Shown here: piece after piece, positions 10,821-20,719 of the stretch | Layout of the letters: every line of letters starts with the position of its first letter | Numbering within the stretch: position 1 is the stretch's first letter | From: Beverwykella pulmonaria | Lineage: Eukaryota; Ascomycota; Dothideomycetes; Pleosporales; Melanommataceae | DNA: 64,000 nucleotides | Direction: 5' to 3' | Assembly: GCA_001599595.1 (NCBI GenBank) | Contig: BCHH01000009.1 | Coordinates: forward strand, 1,045,561 to 1,109,560 | Notes under the pieces: generated by a model | Seen by the model: the letters and a program-made list of their open reading frames with translations, nothing else | The model's database searches: none | What the model was told of the DNA's origin: nothing | Position numbers and translations under genes: made by a program

Positions 10821-12752
10821 TTACGAAAGGACTTTGTTAGGCAAATAAAGCGGCATAGAATCTTCCCACATACTATCTGTCAAAATCCTCTTTCCACTCC
10901 CATCAACGTTCATGATAAAAATCTGCCCATACGGTTGAAACGTAGCATCATATGTCGCTGCCTCGGCACGGAACCCATACATGCCACTAGACCACATAAT
11001 CCTTCCATCTGCTGTCCAAACTGCATGCGCGTCATTCGCACCGCTCGTAGTGAGGACTTGTAAATCTGTTCCATCCGGGCAAATCGTGCAGATATCGAAG
11101 TTGGTAGCATTCATTTTGCGCGTGAAGAGGATGCGCTCCCCATTCGGCGAGAAGTGCGGGAGGTTGTCGCTGGAGTTGGTGAGAATGCGCACACTCTTGT
11201 CGCTGAGATCCATGATACGCAATCCAAGAGCAGCGCCCCAAACGCGATAGACAAGATATTTTCCATCATGGGAGTAACTTGGGAATCCGGAGTTCTCAGA
11301 GCCATCAGTTAGCTGCTCAAAATGCGAGCCGTTCGCCGTAACCCTATATATCCATGCCGTATACTTAGCGCGCTGCTGGAACCACGCACCGAGACCAAAC
11401 GCAATCCACCCCCCATCTGGTGACCAAGCAGGCTGAAAGGCGCCGGCGAGGCCTTGCTCCACAAGTGCGGGTGCGACTTCGCCTGAGCTCAGTGCATCGA
11501 AGACGACGCGCTGGTTAGAACCATCAGGGTTCATCGTCACGATGGAGGAGTTGCCCAGTTGCTTCTGAGTAAGAGCTAGTCTGCCCTGTAGTGAGAGCTC
11601 GGGGAAAACGTCGGTGAAGCGATATTCCCAGTCGTTGTCCCAGCTGTAGAGCTTCTTCTCCATGGGCCGGATTGCCCAATCAACAGTCTCATAGACAACT
11701 AATTTGCCGTCTGGAGACCAGGAGGGTGAGCGCATCGAACCCAGTACCGCGGCGCTGGAGGTGTAGTTGAGCCCTGCCTGGTTCGTCGGCCCTTTGACGA
11801 GGTAGCCGATTTCGGAAGGAGAGATGTATTGGGGTGATAATTTGAGCCCTGGGCCTGAAGTCTCTTCAACACGGTCCAGTCCGGTAGCGAGATCGACGGA
11901 TATGATTTGGGAGGTGGTAGAGTTGAGAGATTCGGGTCGATGGGCGCCCCATGTGCTCTCACGTGTCAATTCATAGAAGACGATACGCTTGCTATCAGGA
12001 GACCACTTAGGTGAACCTAAGCAGTATCCTTCCTTCGTCGCAAGTTTACGGAAACCGGTGCCATCGGGTCGAATCACGTAGATAGACAGTTCCTGGGTGT
12101 GCTCCCAACCAGTCCCGTTGCCGTGCCCCGTCCACGCAGTATTTCTATCCGAAGAGAAAGCTAGCCACTCCCCATCAGGTGACCAGCTTGGTTTGAAGTA
12201 GCTGTCGGGACTCCAGGAAACGCCCTTAACTGTATCTGTGTTGGTGAGGTTTCGCGATTCCCCTGTCTTGAGATCCATGACCCAGATGTTTGCCTTGTAG
12301 CCATTTGCCGTGGATACATACGCGGCCCTACTTCCGTCAGGAGATAAAACCATCTCGTCCTCAAATGATGGCGTTGCCAGCATCTTCTCCAGCCCGGAAC
12401 CGTTAGTGCGAACGCGATAGAGATCTGAATTTCCATCGCCGTTGCGCTCGCTGGTGAAAGTGATCCATTTGCCGTCGGGAGAGAAGGATGCGTGGTAGTC
12501 GAATTGAGAGTCGTTTAGTAGTTTGCGTGCGTTGCTTCCGTCTGCGTTCGCAATGTATAGTGTCGATGCAGAGGGACCAATTCGATTCAGCAGAAGTGCT
12601 CCTTTCTTGCCTTCTGCGGGGAAACCGCGGGCTGAATGAGCATTGAATGCCGCAGGGAATGTATTATCAAGTTGGTAGTGTGCGTAGCCCTGGATGGCTG
12701 TGAATTTTAGGGCAAGAGCGAGGCCGAATAATGAGACGGTCAATAAATGCAT
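10821..12752 (-). CDS. Secreted TolB/PD40-type beta-propeller protein
   Basis: Single exon, 643 residues. The start giving MHLLTVSLFGLALAL opens with a clear signal peptide (cut near residue 22); the open frame extends 25 codons further, but that addition would bury the signal. The body repeats the PD40 motif: SFSPDGKW, LSPDGSRA, SWSPDGEWLAF, KWSPDSKRI, SWSPDGKLVV, AWSPDGGWIAF, SYSHDGKY and HFSPNGERI, spread from about residue 85 to 570, fitting one or two WD40-like propellers. Several Asn-x-Ser/Thr sites fit a secreted glycoprotein. No peptidase triad or other catalytic domain is visible, so it may bind or scaffold rather than catalyse. A TATAAA lies about 100 bp upstream. Exact role unknown. 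Confidence 0.88.
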   Translation of the reverse strand: MHLLTVSLFGLALALKFTAIQGYAHYQLDNTFPAAFNAHSARGFPAEGKKGALLLNRIGPSASTLYIANADGSNARKLLNDSQFDYHASFSPDGKWITFTSERNGDGNSDLYRVRTNGSGLEKMLATPSFEDEMVLSPDGSRAAYVSTANGYKANIWVMDLKTGESRNLTNTDTVKGVSWSPDSYFKPSWSPDGEWLAFSSDRNTAWTGHGNGTGWEHTQELSIYVIRPDGTGFRKLATKEGYCLGSPKWSPDSKRIVFYELTRESTWGAHRPESLNSTTSQIISVDLATGLDRVEETSGPGLKLSPQYISPSEIGYLVKGPTNQAGLNYTSSAAVLGSMRSPSWSPDGKLVVYETVDWAIRPMEKKLYSWDNDWEYRFTDVFPELSLQGRLALTQKQLGNSSIVTMNPDGSNQRVVFDALSSGEVAPALVEQGLAGAFQPAWSPDGGWIAFGLGAWFQQRAKYTAWIYRVTANGSHFEQLTDGSENSGFPSYSHDGKYLVYRVWGAALGLRIMDLSDKSVRILTNSSDNLPHFSPNGERILFTRKMNATNFDICTICPDGTDLQVLTTSGANDAHAVWTADGRIMWSSGMYGFRAEAATYDATFQPYGQIFIMNVDGSGKRILTDSMWEDSMPLYLPNKVLS

Positions 12753-12852
12753 CTTGCTCTTTCCTCCACTATCAGATCTGGGTAATGAAAAGGATGAAGA
12801 GAGAGGATATAGACAGACAGGCACCATATAGAGTTTGCAGTCGTCACAGCCT

Positions 12853-12858
12853 TTTATA
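12853..12858 (-). promoter_or_regulatory. TATA box of the PD40 propeller gene
   Basis: TATAAAAG on the minus strand about 100 bp upstream of the start codon, the same spacing as for the AA9 gene. Confidence 0.5.
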
Positions 12859-13681
12859 GATCCATCGAGTGAGGTGTACCGTACAACAGGAGAGGCGACA
12901 ACTTCCTGTCACGGAAATTAGCCCAGTTGGTTGATGCTAAACATTAGTTGATCATCCAGTTATATATTGATAATTGTGTGCATCTCAACCTCTCGTACAA
13001 CCGCATTTTGGACTCTCGCCAACTGCCTTGTCCTGTTTCAAACATCAAGGGCAAATCTAAGAATACGCCAGGAAATGCCGGTGAGAAGAAACCCACTGTG
13101 GGGAAAACGGCGTGGCACGTATAAAAAATATTAAAGATTGCCTGATATTTCTGTACCATTCAAGGGCATTGCAGTTGTACAACATGGGTATATTCCAAGG
13201 GATCATCCCCGAAGTTATGGGTTGTGGGGAAAGCTTACGATATATCGCGAAACGCGCCTGTTAGCGAGCATTTAAGTTATTGGTCCAGAACTTGAGACAC
13301 ACTAGTAGATCAGAAGTTTCTTCTGACGACCTTCCCTCTTCCCTTTGTACGACGCAGAAGATTGGAAAAGAAATCACTCAGAGCTTGAGCAATTCTTAAC
13401 CAGGATCACCTGCCAACTTTAGTGGATTCCAAGATAGGCTAAGAGCATGTATCCAGTGACGCAATTTCGCGGGCGTGATAAGTGTGGCAAGTTGACAACG
13501 TCGGGCAGATGCCAAAGGGCTTTACCGAGCAAACTTGGACCCCTTGACCGTTGCTAGAATTTTCGGTGCGTAACTCTTTATTAACCATAGCTTATTCGTT
13601 GATATAAAAGTTTACTTCTAGAAAAGATCTTCGACTTCACTACCAAACACCGTTTTTGCCTCTTGTAATACCACATCATCA
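12859..13681. other. Intergenic, no gene recognised
   Basis: No frame with coding character. It separates the 5' end of the PD40 gene from the 3' end of the dehydrogenase gene. Confidence 0.5.
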
Positions 13682-14840
13682 CTACACCCAGGGCTGCACA
13701 ACAACTTTCCTCCCACTAACCCCCTTATTCACTATCTCAATCCCCTCCTCCACCTTTTCTAATCCTCCGATCACCTTGGGAGGCACGCCTTTCACTACAC
13801 CATTCTTGATCCCTTGTTCGAGAAAACCCCCACGGGCAAGCAGCCACTTCTGCCAGTCCGCGTTTTCGGGAGCATGTGTCGAGAAACGATGCATCTGCAA
13901 TGTTACGCCGTCGGGCGGCGTCGGCATCCCTGGCGTGCTCGGCGGGAGAAGAAGTAGGATATTGGCTTTCGTAACGGACTCGCCTTCAGGTGCAAGAATC
14001 TTGAGAACAGTGGTGAGTGTGGAGGGCAGGGAGATGGTGTCAAACCAGTAGTCTATTGGGAACAGATCCCTCACTTTCCCAATAGTCGTGGGATCGCTAT
14101 GATTGAAAACATAATCTGCACCCAGCTCCTTTAAAAGCTCAAAATTATGGGGCGAACTCGTACTAATGACCGTGTACCCCGCGGCTTTAGCGTACGAAAT
14201 AGACAGTGAGCCCATGGCCGAGGAGCCACCCCAGATGAGGATTTTCTTGCCCTGCTCGCTCGCAGGGAGTGGATGGGTGGGAATAGAAGGGCGATGCATG
14301 TTGAGAGTGGAGGAGCTGAAAAGAGCACCTGGCGGTGTATACGATCCCAACGTGACGGCTTTCGTAAAATCAACTTCATCACCAATCTTCCCCATAGTAG
14401 ATAAGTATCAATTCATCCTGCAGTAGGGAAAATTTACCTCTACTATATCGGATTCATAAACGACTGCAAATCGCTGTAGTCCACCGTACTTGGGCTTCTT
14501 GTTCACGAAGACCATGGTACCGCATACGACACGCTCGCCAACAGCTACCTTACTGACACCAGGTCCAAGAACTTCCACAGTTCCCGCAACGGGACTGCCC
14601 AGTACGGTGGGGTATTCCATTTCTAGAATGGCGAGTTTCGCGACTTTGGCATCAGCAGGTTGTATGGAGCATGCTTGGACCTTGTGTTTGCAGTTGGCGA
14701 GTGGACTTCGTATTTACAAAATGGCTGATGATTTTACCGACCTTGATAAGAACCTCTCCTTCTCCAGGCTGGGCAGTCTCAACATCTCGAACCGCGAATT
14801 TTCCCTTTTCCGACTCGAGGAAGGCTGCTCGGTTGTTCAT
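13682..14840 (-). CDS. Medium-chain dehydrogenase/reductase (zinc-binding-dehydrogenase-like, trans-enoyl-reductase type)
   Basis: NAD(P)H-dependent oxidoreductase of the MDR superfamily. Three exons (14742-14840, 14438-14680, 13682-14386) give 348 residues. The start MNNRAAFLES with PGEGEVLIK is the usual N-terminus of fungal ToxD/trans-ER-like MDRs, and splicing restores VQACSIQPADAK. The GroES-like part has VLGSPVAGTV and VGERV. The Rossmann part has ILIWGGSSAMGS then YTVISTSSPHNFELLKELGADYVFNHSDP. The catalytic-zinc cysteine pattern of true alcohol dehydrogenases is absent, so it is probably a zinc-free enoyl or quinone reductase type. The first donor (GTCGGT) is unusual, so that junction is less sure. 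No polyketide synthase or other biosynthetic gene sits beside it. Confidence 0.9.
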
Positions 14841-16118
14841 ATGGACGGAACTGTACACTGTATGTATCTGTCCGTTACAAATGACCGCGAAGACCACCAC
14901 AAGGAATATTGACACGTTGCTAGCAGAAAACGCAATAGCATGAGACGCTTGAGACTCCGATCAATGAAAAATATGAAGTTTGACGATTGCGAGACAGGAG
15001 GGGAGAAAACAGACTGAGTGGTGCGGTGGGATATTGCCACGATGAGTGGAAGCAATCAGTCGTCTAATAGGTAAATGTGTATATAAGCAGTGTGAAATCC
15101 GTGACAAGCTGACTGCTCGCACGATGACTATATATACCCATGAAGGGGATCTAGCTAGAATAGGACATATGGTAGAATACGTGCGACACGTGACAGATAT
15201 ACCTGTGGCACAGCCTACAAATTTAGCATTCCCTGCGACTGTGCCACTCGCAGGCGTTAGATCAATAAACGTACAAGTGCAATTTTCCCCGGAGGATTGT
15301 CCATTTTCCGACATTTTGACAATGCTTTACCACTTAATAAAATGAAGGATCTGCATCTCCGTGTTCGCACGAGAAGTTAAGCGCTTACATTATTATGGTT
15401 ACGGTCGTGCGTTTTCTGACATAATTGTGTCGATGGATAATAATTTGACTTAACAGGCCTTGATGCAGTTGATAGAATAGGTGTTCTGGCTGATGGACTA
15501 TTCATATTCGAAGATCCATTTGTTGGGCTGCTATAATTACGTCTTTGACTTAGCGTAAAGTTCCCAGGAGTAATTCATCACCTGTAACAAGAGAAGACCT
15601 CTACGTTTCTGTCTTCTATTTTACGCTCTGAACATTCAAGTCAGTCTTATATCTCTATCCATTTCGTGGTATACTTGTTTCGACAACTCTAGTAAGATTG
15701 AGTATATCTTGATCCCCATGACATCCATGTGCTTATATAACGCACGATTAAAACATCCACATCCTGCAAACTTTGGGGGCCAAAAATGTTTCGTCTCTCG
15801 CGTAAGACACGAACAGGATTCGATGCGCCCCTACGGCGTACAGGTTGCATTGGGGGTGGCGTACAAATGCTGCCTTGCTGCGCAATGCTGTGCTCGGCGC
15901 GCCATTATTGTTAAATAGGCCATCTGTCCCAGAATTTGAACGCGACTCCTTGGCGACAGATTTCCTCAACGGAAGAAGGCAATTGTGAAATGGTGACCCC
16001 GTATCCATCATAAATTTCGACGCAACCAACAGCCTCCGCACAAAACAACCGCTCTCTAGTATAATTATCACCTACCGATAATATCATCGTCCGCCATCCG
16101 CCTTGCACAGACTCCAAA
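14841..16118. other. Intergenic, no gene recognised
   Basis: A TATATAAG sequence near 15075 and several short frames are present. The longest frame (15046-15345, plus) begins with GTG rather than ATG. Nothing is recognisable. Confidence 0.45.
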
Positions 16119-16723
16119 ATGGCAGGTCCATCAGCATTCCCTACCGACCTTCCGGAGCGAACCCGGGGCACCGCTTCCGGAAGTTGGAAGGACCGCAATT
16201 GTCCCGGCATGCGCAGCTGTTGGTCTATCAGTCTTTCCTCATACAGCCTGGCCACCTCTGACAAAGCGGTCCTCGCACGGCGAATCTGCATGCTTACAAT
16301 TCTCGGCCTGCGCACCGCGACCTCTATCCTCGCAATCATAGGCCATGCCTTTGGCGGACGGCTGCTCAGTCTGATCCTCGGTAGTATCCTGGGGGTTCTG
16401 GGATTTCTGTTCATCGCGTGGTGTTTGGCGCGGATTGGGGATGCGAGTGGATATCGGAAGGTGCTTGGGATCAGAGTGGTGAGTAGTCCCAGAGAGATTC
16501 ATGTGGCAAGCAGCCAGCGTGTTCTCTGACTTTGGTGTAGGGCAAGTGGCATTTCGACATTTTCCTCCTCGTCGCGGCAGTCATCCACGTTGGCATCTTC
16601 GTCAGCTATTTCTTTGGGAACAAGGGAGCGGGCATGAGTGGTTCGTGGCTGTTCATGTGGTTGGTTATATTTGGCGTTGCGTGGATTGCGGGTTGGGAGC
16701 CAGAACCACAGAGCAGCGTGTAG
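16119..16723 (+). CDS. Small multi-pass membrane protein, uncharacterised
   Basis: Two exons, 16119-16478 and 16541-16723, around a 62-bp intron (GTGAGT...GTGTAG) give 180 residues. After a polar N-terminus of about 50 residues come four hydrophobic segments: RICMLTILGLRTATSILAII, then LLSLILGSILGVLGFLFIAW, then FDIFLLVAAVIHVGIFVSYF, then SWLFMWLVIFGVAWIAGW, and a short polar tail. This resembles the small MARVEL-like or other four-helix proteins common in filamentous ascomycetes, but I see no signature that proves a family. The two exons join in phase and both ends carry helices, which supports the gene. Confidence 0.7.
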
Positions 16724-16929
16724 GGTCATGAAAAAGGAAGTCACCAGCCCGAGGGAGCTCTGTAGGTGATATAGGATTTCGGAGTCTAGCTGCCAATTAG
16801 AGAGAAGGTATTTCGGAGTTAGTGTCCTTAGAATCAAAGGCTTTGCGATATCCGGTGTTTGGTGCCGACAATGAGCGCTGAATGAAGTGCTAAGCTCCTA
16901 TTTGCGCATCCTAATCCCTTTGTGGCCAG

Positions 16930-18104
16930 CTACCACCTCACAGAGGACATTTCATTTCTCCCCCCGTTTGGTGCGCCGCCCATCCACACCGGCAAATCTG
17001 CATTTGGATGAATGCCTGTCTGCGTTTCTCGGCTCAGAGTCGAATGACGAGCGGCCGACGCCGGAGCAACCCACTCAGGTATATCTCCATGAAGAGCCCC
17101 ATCGGGCTGATATGGTGACTGATAAGGGGCAACGGCTGAAGTCGGTTCGTGAATGCGACGATGGCGTTTGAGGAAGAACAGAGCACCCAATGCGGCAAGG
17201 GCGATGCCGGCTAACCCACCAACGACGCTTCCTGCGATGACTTTTGTGTGGTTCGGGGGTAGTGGTGCAGGTGAATTAGAAGGGGATGTACTTATGGCGG
17301 GTGTACTTGTTGCAGCAGTGGTGCTTTCAGAAGAAATTATCGTAGAAGGTGTGCTTGAATTGGCTACGCTTTCCGTCGGTGGGGGATCAGATGTCGTGGA
17401 CGCGGCAGTACTCGCCGGGGTCGATAAATCTTGTACTGTGTTTCAGATTTAGCAACGAAGAGATGAATTGTAGTGCAGCAGCTAACCACGACTAGGGGGC
17501 TTTTGCTTAAAACAGGATATCGTCGAAGGCTGGCCACTAGAAACATCCAAACATCCCAAGCCGGTAACTGGATCAGGCGCTCCCCATCTTTGAAAGAGGG
17601 ATTCTGTGTAACACTGGGCAGAACTACGACAATAATTCAGATGGATGTACTGGTTCCGGTTTGGGGGCTTACCAGGATGCGGTATATGACTCTGCGTATA
17701 TCACACCCGTTGCACATGCAGTGGGGATGATACATTCGTTGATGATAGATGGTAACAGTCCTAGGCATATGGCGAAGTAATTGCCGGATGTTGTTAGGGA
17801 CCTTTGATAAGTTCCTGAACCTATGGTAGTGTAAAGGCTGTACCCCGCGGGCTCCCCTGATAACATGAGTAATTGGCAATACAATTGTTGGAAGACCCGA
17901 CTCACAGTCAGTTGATCCACTACTCTCTCCAACAGAATAGTAACAATTCGTTATCCAAGGGTCTTCCGCTCCTGTAGAAGCCTGTCTTGGAAGCAGGGCG
18001 CGTGCCGTTACTGCTGCTTCTGCAAGTGGGAGAAGAGCAGCCAGTACAGGCTGCGCTGTATTGGTAAGCAGAGTTAGGAGAGAAAGAGTGTGAATGGCTG
18101 GCAT
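16930..18104 (-). CDS. Secreted Cys-bearing, Ser/Thr-rich single-pass membrane protein
   Basis: Four exons (17906-18104, 17673-17856, 17553-17623, 16930-17435) give 319 residues. A signal peptide (MPAIHTLSLLTLLTNTAQPVLA) is followed by an extracellular domain of about 140 residues with around eight cysteines (for example DPWITNCYYS, FAICLGLLPSIINECIIPTAC, SCSAQCYTESL). Then come a Ser/Thr/Pro-rich stalk of about 60 residues, one transmembrane helix (VIAGSVVGGLAGIALAALGALFFL) with a basic KRHRR stop, and a cytoplasmic tail rich in Pro, Tyr and Ser. This layout is that of fungal surface sensors or mucin-like proteins (WSC/Mid2-like architecture), but the Cys domain is not one I can name. The third donor (GTTTGG) is weak and the 71-nt third exon should be checked with RNA. 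Confidence 0.72.
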
Positions 18105-19192
18105 AATCGCAATCCAAATATAGTATACTTCAGAAAGACTTCCTTCGACCTCGAAAGAAACAGCAGCTTAAAAGATCTAAGAGTCTTATGGATGCATCTA
18201 AATATTTTCTGCTAGCAGGCTGTGTATAAGGATGCTTAACATCAACGCCCAGATCTAGTTTCGAAACGCATGTGGTTGGGCAGTCATTGGGGCAAATAAT
18301 AGACATAGGTAGGGATCGCGCTCCTACATGGCATTCTCATTGGCTTCTTATCTTCAGTCGTGCGGCGCATGCGGCAACGCAAGGCTAACACATCACGCAC
18401 ATCGAGGTCGAGAGTCAATATTGGGGCTGTGTTCTTGAGGATCTCCGATATCTCGGGACGCAAGGTCAAGAACCCCGAATATCTCAATCGTCCCATCCAC
18501 TTGTTAACATTTCTTCCCGTGTGCCAACAACCTTTGACACGGCATGTCATTCAAGCATCACACAGATTGTATTGGATGCGATGGAAAAGCTGGTGGGCCC
18601 TGACGTAGGGCTCCAGAAACGAACAGGAACGTGAGAAACCCATTCTAAGACCTCTGCGTCTAGAACCGGAGGCTTCACAGATTGATGAGCCTGATCGCCT
18701 GGAACAGGAGCGGTTAGCGCATCTCTACGATATCGACAATGCTTCAAATTAGAAGTAGTGCGATGGCGACAAACACGAGGTCCAGAACACCGCTGAAGAC
18801 ACTTCGTGCGAGGATTTTTGTTCTGCTTCGAGCAGAGGAAGCCGGAGAGGCGGATGAGATCACAATCGATGTCTTCAACCGTCTGCTCTCAGACGACGTG
18901 CCCGCAATGGATGTGCTGGTGGCTGGCACTGAGCCGGATATGGTCGCAGAAGCTAGGTTACCCGTAGGTGCTCATCTTAGCATCGAAACGGTAGCGGGGT
19001 GAGGGAGACTGTGTTGGGCGGGCGTTTGTGCGAGGCGATATGTGTGTCCCCATATCGACACTCGATGGCAATAGCCCAAGGAAGGGTGCATACTTGGCAT
19101 GGTCGAAACTGTCACGGGAAGAGGAGACACACACACACCATGCATGACATGTCGGGAATGGCTAGGGCAATGCAATGAGATGGGTGGATTGT
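18105..19192. other. Intergenic, no secure gene
   Basis: Besides the possible broken frame at 18390-18752, both strands are open at about 18740-19000. The minus reading is Ser/Thr-rich and ends in a hydrophobic stretch; the plus reading is acidic. Neither has a recognisable domain or clear first exon. Confidence 0.3.
18390..18752 (+). pseudogene. Possible broken reading frame, family unknown
   Basis: A plus-strand frame reads with coding-like composition through SQSSHPLVNISSR and SITQIVLDAMEKLVGPDV to about 18616. The adjacent frame then continues with NEQEREKPILRPLRLEP and a charged end, stopping at 18750-18752. The switch looks like a one-base shift near 18615. No start codon, splice pair or family is evident, so this may be chance. 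Confidence 0.2.
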
Positions 19193-19960
19193 TCATGCGC
19201 CTCCGACTTCCTCAATGACCTTCTTCAAGTTCTTGATGTCGTGTGCAAACCGGCCGAGGAACAGCCCGTCGACGCCTTCTGCTATTTTGGCGAACGTGCC
19301 GGGCCCGGCGCTGCCTCCATACACGATCCGGGTCACGCCTGACCGGCCAGCGGCCAGCTTCCTGAGCTCTTTCGTGACATTGACCACATGGTCGGGGTCT
19401 GCGGGCGCGGCGGCGCCTATCGCCCAGACGGGTTCGTAGGCAAGGATAACCTCTGCATCGTCCGGCACAGCGGCCAGCACAGAGGTGACTTGCGGCCGGC
19501 ACTCGAGCACCGCCATGCCCACGGCGGCCGATGCAATGCTATGGTGTGTCTTCTCTCCAATGCAAACCAGCGGGATGAGCCCGTTTCTTGCGGCAGCACC
19601 CGCCTTCTTCGCGACCGCGTCGTCCGTCTCCCCAAACAGGGCCCTGCGCTCGGCATGCCCAATCTCTACCATCCTCGCGCCTGCCTGGTGCAGCACCAGC
19701 GGAGACACCTCGCCGGTGAAGGCGCCCTTGTCCTCCCAATGGGTGTCCTGCGCGCCGAGCATCACGTGCGAGGGCTCGAGTATCCGGGCCGAGTCCATCA
19801 GCGTGACGAAGTCCGGGATCACGAAAAGGTCAACGCGGGCATTCCACGCCTCGCCGTCCAGCTGCAGCACGCCGCGGACGTACGAGAGGGTGCTCGGCAG
19901 GTCGAAGTACATCTTCAGGCTGACGCCGACGATTCGGCGGGGGCGGGGGGCGGACGGCAT
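19193..19960 (-). CDS. Triosephosphate-isomerase-like protein (divergent TIM paralog)
   Basis: Single exon, 255 residues, the normal TIM length. Catalytic Lys16 (SLKMYF), His102 (EIGHAERR) and Glu176 (AYEPVWAIG) are all present, and the phosphate-gripping YGGSAGPG and FLGRFAHD are in place, so an isomerase TIM barrel is certain. It departs from glycolytic TPI at near-invariant sites: Asn of the NxK motif is Ser14, Ser of HSERR is Ala103, and flexible loop 6 reads AIGAAAPADPD instead of AIGTGKTA. This suggests a relative acting on another phosphosugar, possibly a tetrulose phosphate, rather than the housekeeping enzyme. The gene is GC-richer than its left-hand neighbours and lacks introns, unlike most genes here. 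Cytosolic; no targeting signal. Confidence 0.9.
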   Translation of the reverse strand: MPSAPRPRRIVGVSLKMYFDLPSTLSYVRGVLQLDGEAWNARVDLFVIPDFVTLMDSARILEPSHVMLGAQDTHWEDKGAFTGEVSPLVLHQAGARMVEIGHAERRALFGETDDAVAKKAGAAARNGLIPLVCIGEKTHHSIASAAVGMAVLECRPQVTSVLAAVPDDAEVILAYEPVWAIGAAAPADPDHVVNVTKELRKLAAGRSGVTRIVYGGSAGPGTFAKIAEGVDGLFLGRFAHDIKNLKKVIEEVGGA

Positions 19961-20719
19961 CGTGGGTCAGTGTGAGCGCGCTGCGTGTGGGGAGGGATGG
20001 GAATGCTATCAGCGCGATGAAGAAGAGATCGAAAGTGATGATGTGCCGCGGCGACATGGTCAAGGGTTACTGCATGGGGAAAACCGGGGAAAGCAGTGCG
20101 GCAGCGGGATCGGTGCAGGGATGCGCGGGGAACCCACACCCATTAACCACACCCGTTGAGTAGCGGCACGAGTGGCGGCCCAAACGAAGGCGACATGTGC
20201 CAAGCGGTGAATGGACCTGGAGTAACTGCGCCTGGAATGGGGCAAGCTCCGGAAGAACAGAGACTCCGCGCGCTCGGAGACGGTGAATTGGCTCGGCCGG
20301 TGGGCTGGCGTGGAACCAAGCCATCAACGGTCTCTGCCTTGGCGGTCCGATGGTTCTCCGGCCTGCCGCTAGCAATTCTCCTCTCTGCAACAACAGAAAC
20401 GACCACATATACAGACACTCGCGCACTCCTGTCTGCACCTTCGGAGGCTCCAGGCGCGTCGAATTGTGATACATGCTGCGGCAGCTTGTGGATCGCTGGG
20501 CACGCGCTCGCTACTTCGGATAGCTGGGACGGCTTTCGTCCTTTGTGTGGGCGGTGTGCGGTGTGCGGTGAGCAGTGAGCATCCCCGTGGGCCGTACTCT
20601 TCATGTTCGCGGCTTCCCTCTGCATGCTAACTCGCCTCTCCAGCTGAGCAGCAGTCGGCTTTGTTATTCCCCACCTTCCCTAGCTTTTTCCTCTCCTACC
20701 CCACCTCCTCCTCCTCGCC
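19961..20719. other. Divergent promoter region between TPI-like gene and MTHFR
   Basis: A GC-rich stretch with frames open on both strands because of base composition, none recognisable. The last 80 bp before the MTHFR ATG are strongly pyrimidine-rich, typical of fungal start regions. Confidence 0.45.

Noticed and set aside
15046..15345. 99-codon plus-strand frame
   Set aside because: Starts with GTG, has no motifs, and lies in the upstream flank of the dehydrogenase gene.
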